In this document: positions 1 through 10,814 of the stretch, one piece after another
Numbering within the stretch: the stretch's first letter is position 1
Layout: the number at the start of each line of letters is the position of its first letter
DNA from: Rickettsiaceae bacterium
GTDB taxonomy: Bacteria; Pseudomonadota; Alphaproteobacteria; Rickettsiales; Rickettsiaceae
Assembly (NCBI GenBank): GCA_029266475.1
Contig: JAQSWU010000027.1
Span: 1 to 42,907 of the forward strand
DNA length: 42,907 nucleotides
Direction: 5' to 3'
The notes under the pieces: generated by a model
The model's database searches: none
Told to the model about the DNA's origin: nothing
The model's input: the letters and a program-made list of their open reading frames with translations, nothing else
Translations under genes and position numbers: made by a program

Positions 1-368
1 GGTAATCTCCGTTCAACAATTGCAGCTTTTACCCAATCGATTTTTTTTACTCTTTCTTTAATAGCATTAAGGTCAATAGCAAGTATTGGGGTGCCAGCTT
101 TAACTTGTACTGCAGCTGCAACTGAACTTTTTGGCGTGTTTTTTATGGAAGAGATTACTAAATTATTATACTTAAGCCCATGAGATGCTGTATAATTATA
201 AAACGAGTGCATAGTATGGTTCCAAGCTTCTTGGATTTTGCCATAAGCTGCAAGAATTAAGAGGCTTGAGCATAAAATAATAACAACCCAAAATTTAATT
301 CGATCAAGAAGAATTTTGAGTTGTCTTTTTGAGCCAGATGTTTTTTTAGAATTTTTTTTACTACTCAT
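1..368 (-). CDS. ftsQ: Cell division protein FtsQ, N-terminal part (runs off left edge)
   Basis: FtsQ is a bitopic inner-membrane protein linking early and late divisome components (FtsB/FtsL partners). The ATG at 368-366 overlaps the end of ddl in the 8-base ATGAGTAG arrangement, and 122 codons are visible before the window ends. The translation has a Lys/Ser-rich cytoplasmic start ([16 protein letters not shown]), one membrane segment (about residues 25-43, [18 protein letters not shown]) and the beginning of a POTRA-like domain ([19 protein letters not shown], then [13 protein letters not shown]). Position directly after murB-ddl on the same strand is the classical dcw order, which strongly supports the call. 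The C-terminal half, and the expected ftsA, lie outside the window. Confidence 0.88.
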   Translation of the reverse strand, partial: MSSKKNSKKTSGSKRQLKILLDRIKFWVVIILCSSLLILAAYGKIQEAWNHTMHSFYNYTASHGLKYNNLVISSIKNTPKSSVAAAVQVKAGTPILAIDLNAIKERVKKIDWVKAAIVERRL

Positions 369-1323
369 AGCTAGCTGATTGGAGAACCTCTTCAACCAAT
401 TCATTAAAATTAATTCCATTATAGGCAGCAATTTCTGGGCAAATAGATAATGGGGTCATGCCTGGGTGAGTATTAATCTCTAATGCATAGCACTCATTAT
501 CTTCTTCGCAATATAGGAATTCAGCTCTTGCAATACCTTTGCAGCCCATATTATTAAACATTTTTTCGGAAATTGCCATAAGTTTTTGTTCAATAGCAGG
601 AGGTATTTTTGCAGGCATGATATGCTCTGCCATACCTTCTGTATATTTAGTTTCGTAGTCGTAGAACCTTTTGAATAAAGGCTTTATTTCAAGCACTCCT
701 AGTGCTCTACCATTAAGTACGGCTACTTGCATCTCACGTCCCTTGATATATTTTTCAACTAAGACTTTTGGTCCATAAGGGAAATCATAATCAGCAAACG
801 AGAAATTATCATTCTCAAAAACCATCTCAATACCAATACTTGAACCTTGATCCAATGGCTTTATTACATATGGTCTAGGTAATGGATCTTCTTTAAAATC
901 ATCGAGTTTATCTACTATTTTCCCAGCTGCACATTTAATTCCTTGGCTTAAGAAGAAATCTCTAGTTCTCTCTTTATTAAAGCCGATAGCTGATGCACAT
1001 ACTCCTGAATGGGTATAAGGAATACGCATAATGTTAAGTAGACCAGGAATACATCCATCTTCTCCATAAGTACCGTGAAGGCAGTTATAGACAATATCAG
1101 GTTTAAGTTTACCTAGAACTGTTGCAATATCAGTGCCGAAATCTACAGCCGTTACTTTATAGCCATTTTCGATCAAAGCTTTAGTAACGCCCCTGCTTGA
1201 GGAAAGTGAAATTTCTCGCTCAGCACTCATCCCGCCCTCTAGGATTACTACATGTTTTTCCCCATCTGAATTATGTTCTTTGATGATCGATTTTTCTTTA
1301 TATATAGTGGTTAAATCAGACAT
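361..1323 (-). CDS. ddl: D-alanine--D-alanine ligase
   Basis: Makes the D-Ala-D-Ala dipeptide for the peptidoglycan stem peptide, using ATP, in the cytoplasm. The 320-aa length fits the DdlB type. ATP-grasp features are visible: [14 protein letters not shown] near the N terminus, [17 protein letters not shown] in the substrate region, [16 protein letters not shown] in the ATP-binding part, and a C-terminal [12 protein letters not shown] equivalent to the usual EiNTxPGMT. The start overlaps the end of murB by 8 bp and its own end overlaps ftsQ by 8 bp, indicating translational coupling in one transcript. I see no disrupted key motif. Ddl activity here would supply the substrate later trimmed by the DacF-like enzyme at 19245-20204. 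Confidence 0.95.
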   Translation of the reverse strand: MSDLTTIYKEKSIIKEHNSDGEKHVVILEGGMSAEREISLSSSRGVTKALIENGYKVTAVDFGTDIATVLGKLKPDIVYNCLHGTYGEDGCIPGLLNIMRIPYTHSGVCASAIGFNKERTRDFFLSQGIKCAAGKIVDKLDDFKEDPLPRPYVIKPLDQGSSIGIEMVFENDNFSFADYDFPYGPKVLVEKYIKGREMQVAVLNGRALGVLEIKPLFKRFYDYETKYTEGMAEHIMPAKIPPAIEQKLMAISEKMFNNMGCKGIARAEFLYCEEDNECYALEINTHPGMTPLSICPEIAAYNGINFNELVEEVLQSASYE

Positions 1324-2221
1324 ATTTCCCTATCCTTTTAATTTCCCATTCAAGCTCGATATTACTATCTTCATATACTTTTTTTCTTACCATTTCACCT
1401 AAATCTTCAAGATCTTTAGCAGTAGCGCTGCCAAGATTAATCATAAAGTTACAATGTAATTCAGAGATTTGTGCGTCATTTATCCTAGCACCCCTTAGCC
1501 CAGCAGCATCTATCAATTGCCATGCTTTATATCCTTTAGGGTTAGCAAAAGTACTACCTCCGGTCTTTTCTCTAACAGGCTGACTTGCATTTCGAGTTTG
1601 TACTATAAAATCGATCTTATCTTGGATTTCTTGTTTATCTCCAAGCTCAAAATTAAAAACTGCTTCAACGAAAACCATACCCTCTGGCAGAGTATGGCCC
1701 CTATAAACAAAGCCAATATCTTTAGCTGCAATCTTATGAATATTGCCAGCTTCATCTAAAGCCATAATATGATCAATAATATCTTTAAACTCAGTGCCAT
1801 AAGCCCCTGCATTCATCGCAATACCGCCACCGATAGTGCCTGGGATCCCAACCATAAACTCGAATCCTTTGATCGAATTTGCAAGGCAGAATTGGACAAA
1901 GTTAAAATTAAGGACAGCTGCTCCCGCTTTGATTTTGCCAGGTTTTATAATTTCAATATAATTAAATGCTCTACCAAGCTTTATAACAACGCCACTAATG
2001 CCACCATCTCGTATGATTACGTTTGAGCCAACGCCAAGGGTAGTAATCGGTAAGTCAAATGGCTTGTTCGACAAGAAATGTGCTAAATCTTGAGTATCTT
2101 TCGGTCTAAATAATATTTCAGCAGGACCACCCACATTAAACCAATTAGTTTTTGTAAGCTCAGCATTGAACCTATATTCCCCTGCAACATTAGGTAAATT
2201 ATTTACGAGTAACTGCGACAT
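1316..2221 (-). CDS. murB: UDP-N-acetylenolpyruvoylglucosamine reductase (MurB)
   Basis: FAD- and NADPH-dependent reduction of UDP-GlcNAc-enolpyruvate to UDP-MurNAc, the second committed step of peptidoglycan synthesis. At 301 aa it is a compact (type II) MurB. Visible motifs: [14 protein letters not shown] (FAD site, residues 61-74), [18 protein letters not shown] (125-142), the GGSTFANP loop with the presumed proton-donor Ser223, and the C-terminal Glu in WEIKRIG (about Glu293). ATG start at 2221, 13 bp after the murC stop; the end overlaps ddl by 8 bp. Small plus-strand ORFs in this stretch are shadows of this gene. Confidence 0.95.
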   Translation of the reverse strand: MSQLLVNNLPNVAGEYRFNAELTKTNWFNVGGPAEILFRPKDTQDLAHFLSNKPFDLPITTLGVGSNVIIRDGGISGVVIKLGRAFNYIEIIKPGKIKAGAAVLNFNFVQFCLANSIKGFEFMVGIPGTIGGGIAMNAGAYGTEFKDIIDHIMALDEAGNIHKIAAKDIGFVYRGHTLPEGMVFVEAVFNFELGDKQEIQDKIDFIVQTRNASQPVREKTGGSTFANPKGYKAWQLIDAAGLRGARINDAQISELHCNFMINLGSATAKDLEDLGEMVRKKVYEDSNIELEWEIKRIGKYV

Positions 2222-2234
2222 CCATTACCTAAAA

Positions 2235-3716
2235 TCATAAAGGTTTTATATTTTGCGTTACTAAGGCGCTAAGGCTTTGAGTATTTAAGCTTAAGTATTT
2301 TTCGGGTAACTGATTAGCCCACTGAGAAATACTACCTGCTCCCATAAAAATCATAATATCGCCTGCGGAAGCAACTTCGTTTAAAATCGCTGTTAACTCA
2401 TCAGGAGAATTCAGGATCCTAGCATCTTTATGAGCATTATTAGACTTAATTGCTTCTACTAGTTTCTTGTTAGATAAATCGTTAATTGGTTTTTCTCCTG
2501 CCGCATAAATATCAGCAATATAAACTATATCAGCATCGTTAAAACAATGCTGGAACTCATTAAATAATGATTCCACCCTAGTATATCTATGTGGTTGAAA
2601 TACGGCAATTACTTTCTTGCCTCGTGCACTTGCAAGTAATCTTGCGGTCTTAAGCGTCGCATTAATTTCCGCAGGGTGATGGGCGTAATCATCTATTATA
2701 GTGACCCCTGAGAGATCAGCAACATGAGTAAATCTTCTCTTAACTCCCGCAAAACTTGTAAAACCGCATTGAATGACTTCAATTGGGAACTCCATTTCAG
2801 CAGCGATACCAACAGCAGCAAGAGAATTAAGGACGTTATGAATCCCCGGTACAGGCAATTTTATATCCTTCACCGCAAATGATCTTTTACTGTGCGGCAA
2901 GTTAATTCTTACGTCAAATATTGAGCCTGAGGTATCTGTTCTGACATTATATCCATAAATATTTGCATCCTCAGAATCAAGCCCGTAAGATATAATTTTT
3001 CGGTTAGTAATTGAGGATATTAAATTTCTGACTTCAGGGTGATCCAAGCACGCAACAGCAAAACCATAAAAAGGTAAGTTAGTTATGAAGCTTTTAAATG
3101 CCGCTTTGATATTTTCAAAATTCCCATAAAAATCTAGATGTTCTGGGTCAATATTAGTTATAACAGCGACAGTTGAAGGGATTTGGATAAAGGTTGCATC
3201 TGATTCATCAGCTTCAGCAATCAAGAAGTCGCCTTGTCCAATATAAGCATTAGTAGATTTGTTATTGATAATTCCGCCGTTTATCACCGTAGGGTTTAGC
3301 CCTGCAGCTTCAAACATAGTTGATACTAAGGTAGTAGTTGTAGTTTTACCATGAGTACCTGATACAGCAACGCAAGTTTTAAGGCGCATCAGTTCTGCCA
3401 GCATCTCTGAACGCTTTATTACAGGGATGCCTAATTTTTTAGCTTCAATTACTTCTGGATTATCAGCTTTAATAGCTGTTGAAGTAACAACATATTCAAC
3501 ATTATTGACATTCTCTGCAGCGTGGCTACTAAAAATTTTAACACCATATTCTTTAAGGCGTTTTGTATTATAGTTTTCTGATAAATCAGAGCCTTGTACT
3601 TTATAACCCATTAAATGCAAGATTTCAGCAATCCCGCTCATACCTATGCCGCCAATACCGACAAAATGTATTATACCAAGGCTGCCTTTTAATTTTCTTA
3701 TCTCTAATAATTTCAT
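2235..3716 (-). CDS. murC: UDP-N-acetylmuramate--L-alanine ligase (MurC)
   Basis: Adds L-Ala to UDP-MurNAc with ATP hydrolysis, the first amino-acid ligation of the stem peptide. The 493-aa protein shows the N-terminal Rossmann motif HFVGIGGIGMSGIAEIL (about 17-33), the Mur-ligase P-loop VSGTHGKTTTTTL (118-130), NIDPEHLDFYGN in the central domain, and DDYAHHPAEINATLKTAR leading into the C-terminal domain. Its length matches the family. It heads the murC-murB-ddl-ftsQ run; murG and ftsW, common neighbours in other proteobacteria, are not adjacent on its 5' side, where acpS is found instead. Confidence 0.95.
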   Translation of the reverse strand: MKLLEIRKLKGSLGIIHFVGIGGIGMSGIAEILHLMGYKVQGSDLSENYNTKRLKEYGVKIFSSHAAENVNNVEYVVTSTAIKADNPEVIEAKKLGIPVIKRSEMLAELMRLKTCVAVSGTHGKTTTTTLVSTMFEAAGLNPTVINGGIINNKSTNAYIGQGDFLIAEADESDATFIQIPSTVAVITNIDPEHLDFYGNFENIKAAFKSFITNLPFYGFAVACLDHPEVRNLISSITNRKIISYGLDSEDANIYGYNVRTDTSGSIFDVRINLPHSKRSFAVKDIKLPVPGIHNVLNSLAAVGIAAEMEFPIEVIQCGFTSFAGVKRRFTHVADLSGVTIIDDYAHHPAEINATLKTARLLASARGKKVIAVFQPHRYTRVESLFNEFQHCFNDADIVYIADIYAAGEKPINDLSNKKLVEAIKSNNAHKDARILNSPDELTAILNEVASAGDIMIFMGAGSISQWANQLPEKYLSLNTQSLSALVTQNIKPL

Positions 3717-3827
3717 TATGAATTCCAGTTATATTTGTTATCTTCAAGTATCAATATTGTAGGCTTAAGTAAGTGATGTGTTACAAAAATAGCCACAATG
3801 ATATCTTCACGCATTTTTACCGGTATA

Positions 3828-4196
3828 TTAGGCGCAAACAATAGCAAAAGCAATAGCAATAGGAGGCTCATCGGTGAGAGATATGAAAATTTTATTGTTT
3901 GCTGTGTCATATTTTTCATTTATAACTACGTATGGCTGGCCTGAAGGGTTATTTAGCACTTGAATATCAGTAAAGCGGTAAGGGTTGCCAATGCCGCAGC
4001 CTAAGGCTTTGGTGATAGCTTCTTTAGCTGCAAATCTCTTTGCTAAATAATTTATAGCTTTAGAGGGAGATAATGCTAGGAATATATCTAACTCTTGAGG
4101 ACCAAGAATCCTTCTAGCAAAAGAGTTACCCCATTTGCTAAGCTTTTCTTGGATGCGTGGAATCTGTACGCTATCTACTCCTATTCCTTGAATCAT
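3828..4196 (-). CDS. acpS: Holo-[acyl-carrier-protein] synthase
   Basis: Transfers 4'-phosphopantetheine from CoA to apo-ACP, activating fatty-acid synthesis. I chose the internal ATG at 4196-4194 rather than the ATG at 4226: it gives the family-typical start MIQGIGVDSVQIPRI and is preceded by AAGGAAAG at suitable spacing. The resulting 122-aa protein has the Mg/CoA residues Asp8 and Glu59 in the signature LAKRFAAKEAITKALG. Same strand as murC, separated from it by 111 bp without a gene. A 67-aa ORF reading into the C-terminal part of this gene in another frame is low complexity (poly-Leu) and rejected. Confidence 0.92.
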   Translation of the reverse strand: MIQGIGVDSVQIPRIQEKLSKWGNSFARRILGPQELDIFLALSPSKAINYLAKRFAAKEAITKALGCGIGNPYRFTDIQVLNNPSGQPYVVINEKYDTANNKIFISLTDEPPIAIAFAIVCA

Positions 4197-4556
4197 CAAG
4201 CTTTCCTTGTATTTTATCATATTCATTATAAGCCTTATGCTTTAAGCAAGGGTATAATGTCACTAATTTGTTGAATATTCAATAGAGTATTTGATTCTGC
4301 CCTTAATTTTTACTTAAATTAGAGGCTCGCTTTATCATAAGCAGCTAAAGTTATGCAATTATCCGTAAAGCTTTAACAGACTCAATATATGTTGCTTACA
4401 GCATTTAATTTAAGCTAGCCAAATTAAAGCTCAAGGGACAAAGCTTAGATTCTTCGCCATGACGAACGAAGTTTAGCGAGTGTGCTCATTCAGTTTAAAT
4501 AAATCCGCATACAGAAACCTCCTACCCTTATACCGACTAGTTCTGCCTTAAATAAT

Positions 4557-4618
4557 CTGGACTATGGATAAGAGAATTTGTATATTATTTCTTTCAAAGG
4601 CTCTTATCCGTAGTTCAG
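4557..4618. repeat. Imperfect palindromic element
   Basis: CTGGACTATGGATAAGAG (4557-4574) pairs with CTCTTATCCGTAGTTCAG (4601-4618) with two mismatches around a 26-nt A/T-rich loop. A half-copy, TTATCCATAGTTCGGGCTATG, lies near 12229-12249, suggesting a dispersed palindromic element. There is no T-run after the stem, so it is not a typical terminator. Confidence 0.6.
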
Positions 4619-4689
4619 GTTAAGTAAGATTTTATCGCGCATTAATTAACTTATAATATAGAGCCAAGTTATTACTGTTAATTTATTAA

Positions 4690-4765
4690 TCTATATTACA
4701 ACAATTCAACCTAGAGTAGTAACTTTTGACCCCCCCCTATTTTTTTTAGTGTCGCAGTCAAGGTT
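4690..4765. repeat. C-tract dispersed repeat, copy 1
   Basis: Copy of a ~75-bp repeat also found at 31078-31155 and 37975-38044. Common core: TATTACAA, then ATTCAACCTAGAG, AGTAACTTTTGAC, a run of seven to nine C, TATTTTTT and a short G-rich tail. It does not coincide with a gene. The C-run length differs between copies. Confidence 0.75.
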
Positions 4766-4962
4766 AACATATTATATAGTTGAAGGTTTTAAAGCTTCTT
4801 TAAGCTTACAGCCCTACAAGTTTATACTTGGTGTTTGATAGTTAATCATCCGCTTTGCATAAGACATACAACCCCCTTACTTTTTTCTTTTATAACACTT
4901 GTTAGCGTGGCTAAAACCCCAGAGGCTTTATCAACCATGCAATAAGTTTATTCATTTCTTTG

Positions 4963-5000
4963 AACAATTTAATGTAAAGTAGGCTTTCCACTAAGTAATT
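4963..5000. repeat. Short dispersed repeat, copy 1 (partner at 38266-38303)
   Basis: CAATTTAATGTAAAGTAGGC followed by TTTCCACTAAGTAATTT matches CAATTTAATATAAGGCGGGT followed by CTTCCACTAAGTAATTT near the other end of the window. Both copies lie 200-300 bp downstream of a C-tract repeat, so the two may be pieces of one decayed larger element. Confidence 0.55.
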
Positions 5001-5011
5001 TCAGCTAATAT

Positions 5012-5094
5012 GCTACTGCGTAAGTCAAATTGTTAAATTTTAGCCCCAAGATTTATTAGGGTTTTAAGGTGGATGTTTCGACTTACGCAGTAGC
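5012..5094. mobile_element. 83-bp element with perfect 15-bp terminal inverted repeats (MITE-like)
   Basis: GCTACTGCGTAAGTC (5012-5026) is the exact reverse complement of GACTTACGCAGTAGC (5080-5094), enclosing 53 bp that contain TTAGCCCCAAG and ATTAGGGTTTTAAGG. The size, ends and absence of coding capacity suggest a miniature inverted-repeat element or a solo remnant of an insertion sequence; an ACTTACGCA core is reminiscent of some IS termini, which is an impression only. No target-site duplication is obvious. Confidence 0.55.
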
Positions 5095-5173
5095 TCTATT
5101 GATTTTTTTAGAATGGCTGGGAGGTAAAAGACGTCTATATATGAAGGTGTTCTAGCCCCTACTTTTCCAATTA

Positions 5174-5294
5174 CTATAGACGGGATTCACGTAATTACGA
5201 TAACTGTCTTTAGACAATTCGTGGGAATCAAGTACAAACGAATCAACATACCTAAGCTTTGCTTGACAACTGGTTTGCCGCGCTCTTGAAGTAT
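5174..5294 (+). repeat. Dispersed ~120-bp repeat (family B), copy 1
   Basis: Reads AATTACGATAACTGTCTTTA, then GACAATTCGTGGGAATCAAG, then CGAATCAACATACCTAAGC and GCTTGACAACTGGTTTGCCG. The same order occurs in reverse orientation at 18119-18330 and in degraded form at 38056-38175 and 38338-38400. Non-coding. Confidence 0.65.
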
Positions 5295-5318
5295 GAATGG
5301 TTTACGCCACCAGTTCAG

Positions 5319-6605
5319 TTAATCAAGCTGATACATATTGCTCTCGTCATAGATATCAGGATTCAGACCAGAAGTATCAAGTAAAGCTGCATCCTCAGCG
5401 TAGGTAGCTAATTGCACAGAATGATATGCATCTTCATCTGCAACTTCTTCCTTACCCAAAAAGCTCTCAGTTAAAGACTCTGCTTTTTCACTTATTCTAT
5501 AATTATCAGATACAAAATTCATTATCTTCACTAAAATCTCAGAAGGTAATGCGTCTAGCGATGAACCTTCAATGCTTTTACCCACGCCAAGTAACTTAAA
5601 GAAGTTTTGCTCTTCATAATTCCTCAGCATATGAGCAAAATTATCATAATTTGTTATACCCTTCTCAGCTAGCTTTTGCATTACCTCTTCTTTGTGATGC
5701 GTTAGCATAAATAAGTCGTTATAAGAAATAGGGTTAAGAGATGCTTCACCTTGAATGATATTTGCATTATTACCATTATAGATATACTCATATGCATGAT
5801 CAAACGCTGTATCAAGCATCTTTTTGTTTCTCTCAAGATATTCTAAAGCTTCTGGGCTTTTTACTTTCTTAACTTCAAGAATAGTGAAATTATTCTTTAA
5901 GATTTCCGTGATGATCTTCTCCCCCTGGTCGATTATAAGGTTGTCATAAAGGCTAAATTTTGTGATAAAAGTATTAATTTTTAATGCCTCTGCAATAGAA
6001 TTTGCTCCGTAATCACCTATGTCGTTTCCTCCAAGGTAAATTTCTTTAATAGAAGTATTAATTTTCAAAGCCTCTGCAATAGATTCTGCTCCGTCATCGC
6101 CTAGATTGTTTCGCTCAAGGTAAATTCCTGTGATAGATGTATTATTTTTTAAAACATCAGCAAGGAACCCCATAACTTCGGCGCCTATATAATTTCCCGA
6201 AAGGCTGATTTTTTTAATATGTGAATTATCCTTCAAAGCATCAGCAATAAACATTCCACCTTCGGCGCCTAAGTTATTATCCGAAAGATCGATTATTGTA
6301 ATATATTTATTACTTTTAAAAGCATCAGCGATAAGCTCTGCCCCTTTTTGTTTAAAATTATTACGTTGAAGGAAAATTTGCGTAATGAATTTATTTTGCT
6401 TTAAAGCATCAGCAATAAACTTTGCTCCTGCTTCATCTATGTCGCACCATGATAGGTTAAGTTTTGTGACAGTTTTACTAGTCTTTAAGAATTCTGTAAG
6501 CTTTTGAATCTGCGTTAATGATAGATTCTTAAACGACAAATTTAATTCTTGCTTATTATTTTGCAATAGGTCTTGTATGATATTCTCAAATTCCATTTCG
6601 TCCAT
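5319..6605 (-). CDS. LRR protein with conserved C-terminal module and F-box-like motif (LRR-A)
   Basis: 428-aa protein of unknown function. About eight ribonuclease-inhibitor-type LRRs of 28 aa occupy roughly residues 18-250 (pattern GAxxIADALKxNxxIxxIxL..N.IG). They are followed by a module shared with the LRR proteins at 14343-16268 and 24330-26351: RNKKMLDTAFDHAYEY, YNGNNANIIQGEAS, then NPIS..DL and HH..EV.. KLAEKGIT. Next comes NFFKLLGV and an F-box-like LPSEILVKIMNFV (353-365). Unlike its paralogs, the last ~60 residues are acidic and there is no basic ER-type tail. No signal peptide or membrane segment. GGAG lies six bases before the ATG. Probably a secreted effector (inference from LRR plus F-box-like organisation); adjacent gyrB is unrelated in function. 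Confidence 0.85.
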   Translation of the reverse strand: MDEMEFENIIQDLLQNNKQELNLSFKNLSLTQIQKLTEFLKTSKTVTKLNLSWCDIDEAGAKFIADALKQNKFITQIFLQRNNFKQKGAELIADAFKSNKYITIIDLSDNNLGAEGGMFIADALKDNSHIKKISLSGNYIGAEVMGFLADVLKNNTSITGIYLERNNLGDDGAESIAEALKINTSIKEIYLGGNDIGDYGANSIAEALKINTFITKFSLYDNLIIDQGEKIITEILKNNFTILEVKKVKSPEALEYLERNKKMLDTAFDHAYEYIYNGNNANIIQGEASLNPISYNDLFMLTHHKEEVMQKLAEKGITNYDNFAHMLRNYEEQNFFKLLGVGKSIEGSSLDALPSEILVKIMNFVSDNYRISEKAESLTESFLGKEEVADEDAYHSVQLATYAEDAALLDTSGLNPDIYDESNMYQLD

Positions 6606-6720
6606 GTTATCTCCAAATTTAGTTTATTAATATTTATTAATATAAATTATTCTTTACTTTTAGTCAATATATTTAAAGTTAAATTTTAATAATTGTAAAT
6701 TTTTATTAATATATGAATTT

Positions 6721-6820
6721 TATAGTGAAATTAGTTGAGTTGTGGTACTAGAAATAACGAGCGCAGCGTATGAATAATACGTAAGCGAGGAATGACGACG
6801 TACCACGCTTTAAATAAATT
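6721..6820. repeat. ~106-bp palindromic dispersed repeat (family A), copy 1
   Basis: Begins TATAGTGAAATTAGTTGAG, continues with ACGAGCGCAGCGTATGA and ACGTAAGCGAGGAATGACG, and ends ACCACGCTTTAAATAAATT; the terminal TACTATA of the other copies is missing. The two ends are imperfect inverted repeats. Other copies: 12087-12192 and 18905-19011. Confidence 0.85.
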
Positions 6821-6968
6821 GGAGTCAGACGAGACTTAGTCCTTGGTAAAAAGTGGGTGTGTAAGAGTAACAGTAAATTGTATTTTTAAGTTAACAAGAG
6901 TGGCCTTACTGGACAACAAATAAGAGCAGTTAAGCACAAGGTATGGAGGCTTAAAAAAAATTTCAGTT

Positions 6969-7008
6969 GCAGAAAAGTAGCACATATTTATATATGCTAC
7001 ATATCTGC
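6969..7008 (-). terminator. Probable gyrB terminator hairpin
   Basis: On the minus strand the sequence downstream of the gyrB stop forms GCAGA ... GTAGCA ... TGCTAC ... TCTGC, a two-segment stem with an A/T loop, followed by TTTT within the stem side and a T-run about ten bases further on. It is placed eight bases after the gyrB stop codon. Confidence 0.5.
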
Positions 7009-7015
7009 AAGCGGG

Positions 7016-9460
<2,445 letters not shown>

Positions 9461-9675
9461 TTAAAAATTTTTAAACTTGATAGTTAATAATGCTAGCCAA
9501 AATGTAAATGTTTATTTAGATTAAACAATTATACGTTTGGTAATCAGATTTTGCTTGCTTGCAATTATATATCATGTAATTCTTAAATTAAAGGAAAAGT
9601 TAGACCAATCTTTTATAGTTGTCTGAATAATTTATTATTGAGACACTTTTTACATAACTTATGAAGTGAGATAAC

Positions 9676-10542
9676 ATGCTGCATAACGCTACTCTTAAGG
9701 AATTGATAAACAAATATGACGCTTTCATATTAGATAAAAAGATGATTTCTGGTAAAGATGGTATCAATAAGCAAATATTAGAAGCAGTAGAATTAATTGC
9801 TAGTAAAAGAATAATTATATTTGTTTGTAATATAGCTTGTTCAAGCGAAAAGCTGCAAGAGAGTTTTAAATCAATTGGTCTTTATATTCCGGCAGAACAA
9901 ATACTCACCTCAGGGGATTTAGCTAAAACTCTATTATGCGATGCAAAACATCCTTTAATTGGTAGGTTTCCTACTATTTACCATTTTGGAGACAATGATT
10001 TTTTTAAGGACTCTGAAGAGGTGCTAAAGAAAATTATACTACAAGAAAATATCAAAGAAGCTTCAATTTGTTTGATTACAAAGACAGCTTCAGCTAATGA
10101 ACCGCTAGAGCCTTATATTAATATCTTAAAGCAAGCTGTTGAAACGGGTCTGGTTGCGGTTTGCGCAGATCCCACTATTTCTTACTATAGGGATAACGTA
10201 TTATTCTATCGCCCTGGCTATTTTACCAATATTTATAAAGAATTAGGCGGTAGAGTGATTTATGCTGGCAAGCCTGATAAGGTAATTTTATATCAAGCAT
10301 TAATCAAACTTGCTAGAAATAATGTCAAAGATAAAGCAAGTATCCTGCTCCTTGCTAATGATTATGAAAATGATGTGGTCGGAGCTTTTAGCGTAGGAAT
10401 AGATTCTGCCATTATATTGAATGAAAATAATTATCAGCTATTTTCAAATGTGGGGTTCAATACATTAAACCATCATAGAAATTCTTCTGAAGAAATATTT
10501 GATATAGAAGCACGCCCCAACTATATGGTAGACTTAAGTTAA
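9676..10542 (+). CDS. HAD-superfamily (class IIA, NagD-like) protein, motifs partly degenerate
   Basis: 288-aa protein resembling the alphaproteobacterial HAD-IIA sugar-phosphatase-like family (TIGR01459 type). Evidence: N-terminal YDAFILD (possible nucleophile Asp20), LTSGDLAK at the usual position after motif II, VCADPTISYYRD, GGRVIYAGKPDKVILYQAL with motif-III Lys200, and a C-terminal ANDYENDVVGAFSVGIDS. Departures: the residues after Asp20 are KKM instead of the family's xWG, the SNAPR-like motif II is CNIAC, and the final GD has become ND. Activity may therefore be altered or lost. ATG at 9676 is preceded by AAGTGAG. It is divergent from gyrB, with 218 bp between them. Substrate unknown. 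Confidence 0.75.
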   Translation: MLHNATLKELINKYDAFILDKKMISGKDGINKQILEAVELIASKRIIIFVCNIACSSEKLQESFKSIGLYIPAEQILTSGDLAKTLLCDAKHPLIGRFPTIYHFGDNDFFKDSEEVLKKIILQENIKEASICLITKTASANEPLEPYINILKQAVETGLVAVCADPTISYYRDNVLFYRPGYFTNIYKELGGRVIYAGKPDKVILYQALIKLARNNVKDKASILLLANDYENDVVGAFSVGIDSAIILNENNYQLFSNVGFNTLNHHRNSSEEIFDIEARPNYMVDLS

Positions 10543-10752
10543 GAGAGAACCCAATTTTAGGTAAGTAAACTCTTCTAGGCTTAATTCTAGAATTATAGTG
10601 TTATCAAAGTAGTCGCTTTATTACCTTTTCCATGGCTTGCCTAGACACAAAATAATCAACAACAGCTACTAAAAGATTTCCTAGCTTTATATCAAACACC
10701 TTCTATCCTAGAGAGAAAATCATTATGTCCATGTTAATTAATCTTAATATTT

Positions 10753-10769
10753 CTTTACAGTTTGTAAAG
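10753..10769. promoter_or_regulatory. Small palindrome upstream of ANK gene
   Basis: CTTTACAGTTTGTAAAG, a perfect 7-bp inverted repeat with a 3-nt centre, 45 bp upstream of the ATG at 10815. It could be an operator or chance in A/T-rich DNA. Confidence 0.25.
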
Positions 10770-10814
10770 GAATGTATATAGTTATTGTACATATAACCAA
10801 AGAAGATAGCAGAA

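Larger units (their letters stand above)
4197..5318. other. Long repeat-rich intergenic region
   Basis: About 1.1 kb without a convincing gene on either strand. It is a mosaic of short repeats, annotated separately: an imperfect palindrome (4557-4618), a C-tract repeat copy (4690-4765), a short dispersed segment (4963-5000), an 83-bp element with perfect 15-bp inverted ends (5012-5094) and a copy of the ATTACGA.../GCTTGACAACTGG repeat (5174-5294). Around 4440-4490 there is a further fragment (GCCATGACGAACGAAG) resembling pieces of the latter family. No tRNA or intact ORF was seen. Confidence 0.7.
6606..7015. other. Intergenic region with palindromic repeat and terminator-like hairpin
   Basis: 410 bp between the LRR-A start and the gyrB stop. 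It holds a copy of the ~106-bp palindromic repeat (6721-6820) and the probable gyrB terminator (6969-7008). The LRR-A promoter should lie in the very A/T-rich stretch 6606-6720. No ORF of note. Confidence 0.65.

Noticed and set aside
3716-3919. 67-aa minus-strand ORF between murC and acpS
   Set aside because: Poly-Leu low-complexity product read from an A/T-rich frame that overlaps the end of acpS; no ribosome site.
5012-5094. Rho-independent terminator
   Set aside because: The 53-bp loop is too long and no T-run follows either arm; a mobile or structural element fits better.
10590-10735. Possible minus-strand gene remnant (about 31 codons ending GTAATAAAGCGACTACTT on the minus strand)
   Set aside because: Too short, bounded by stops, no recognisable domain; treated as intergenic.
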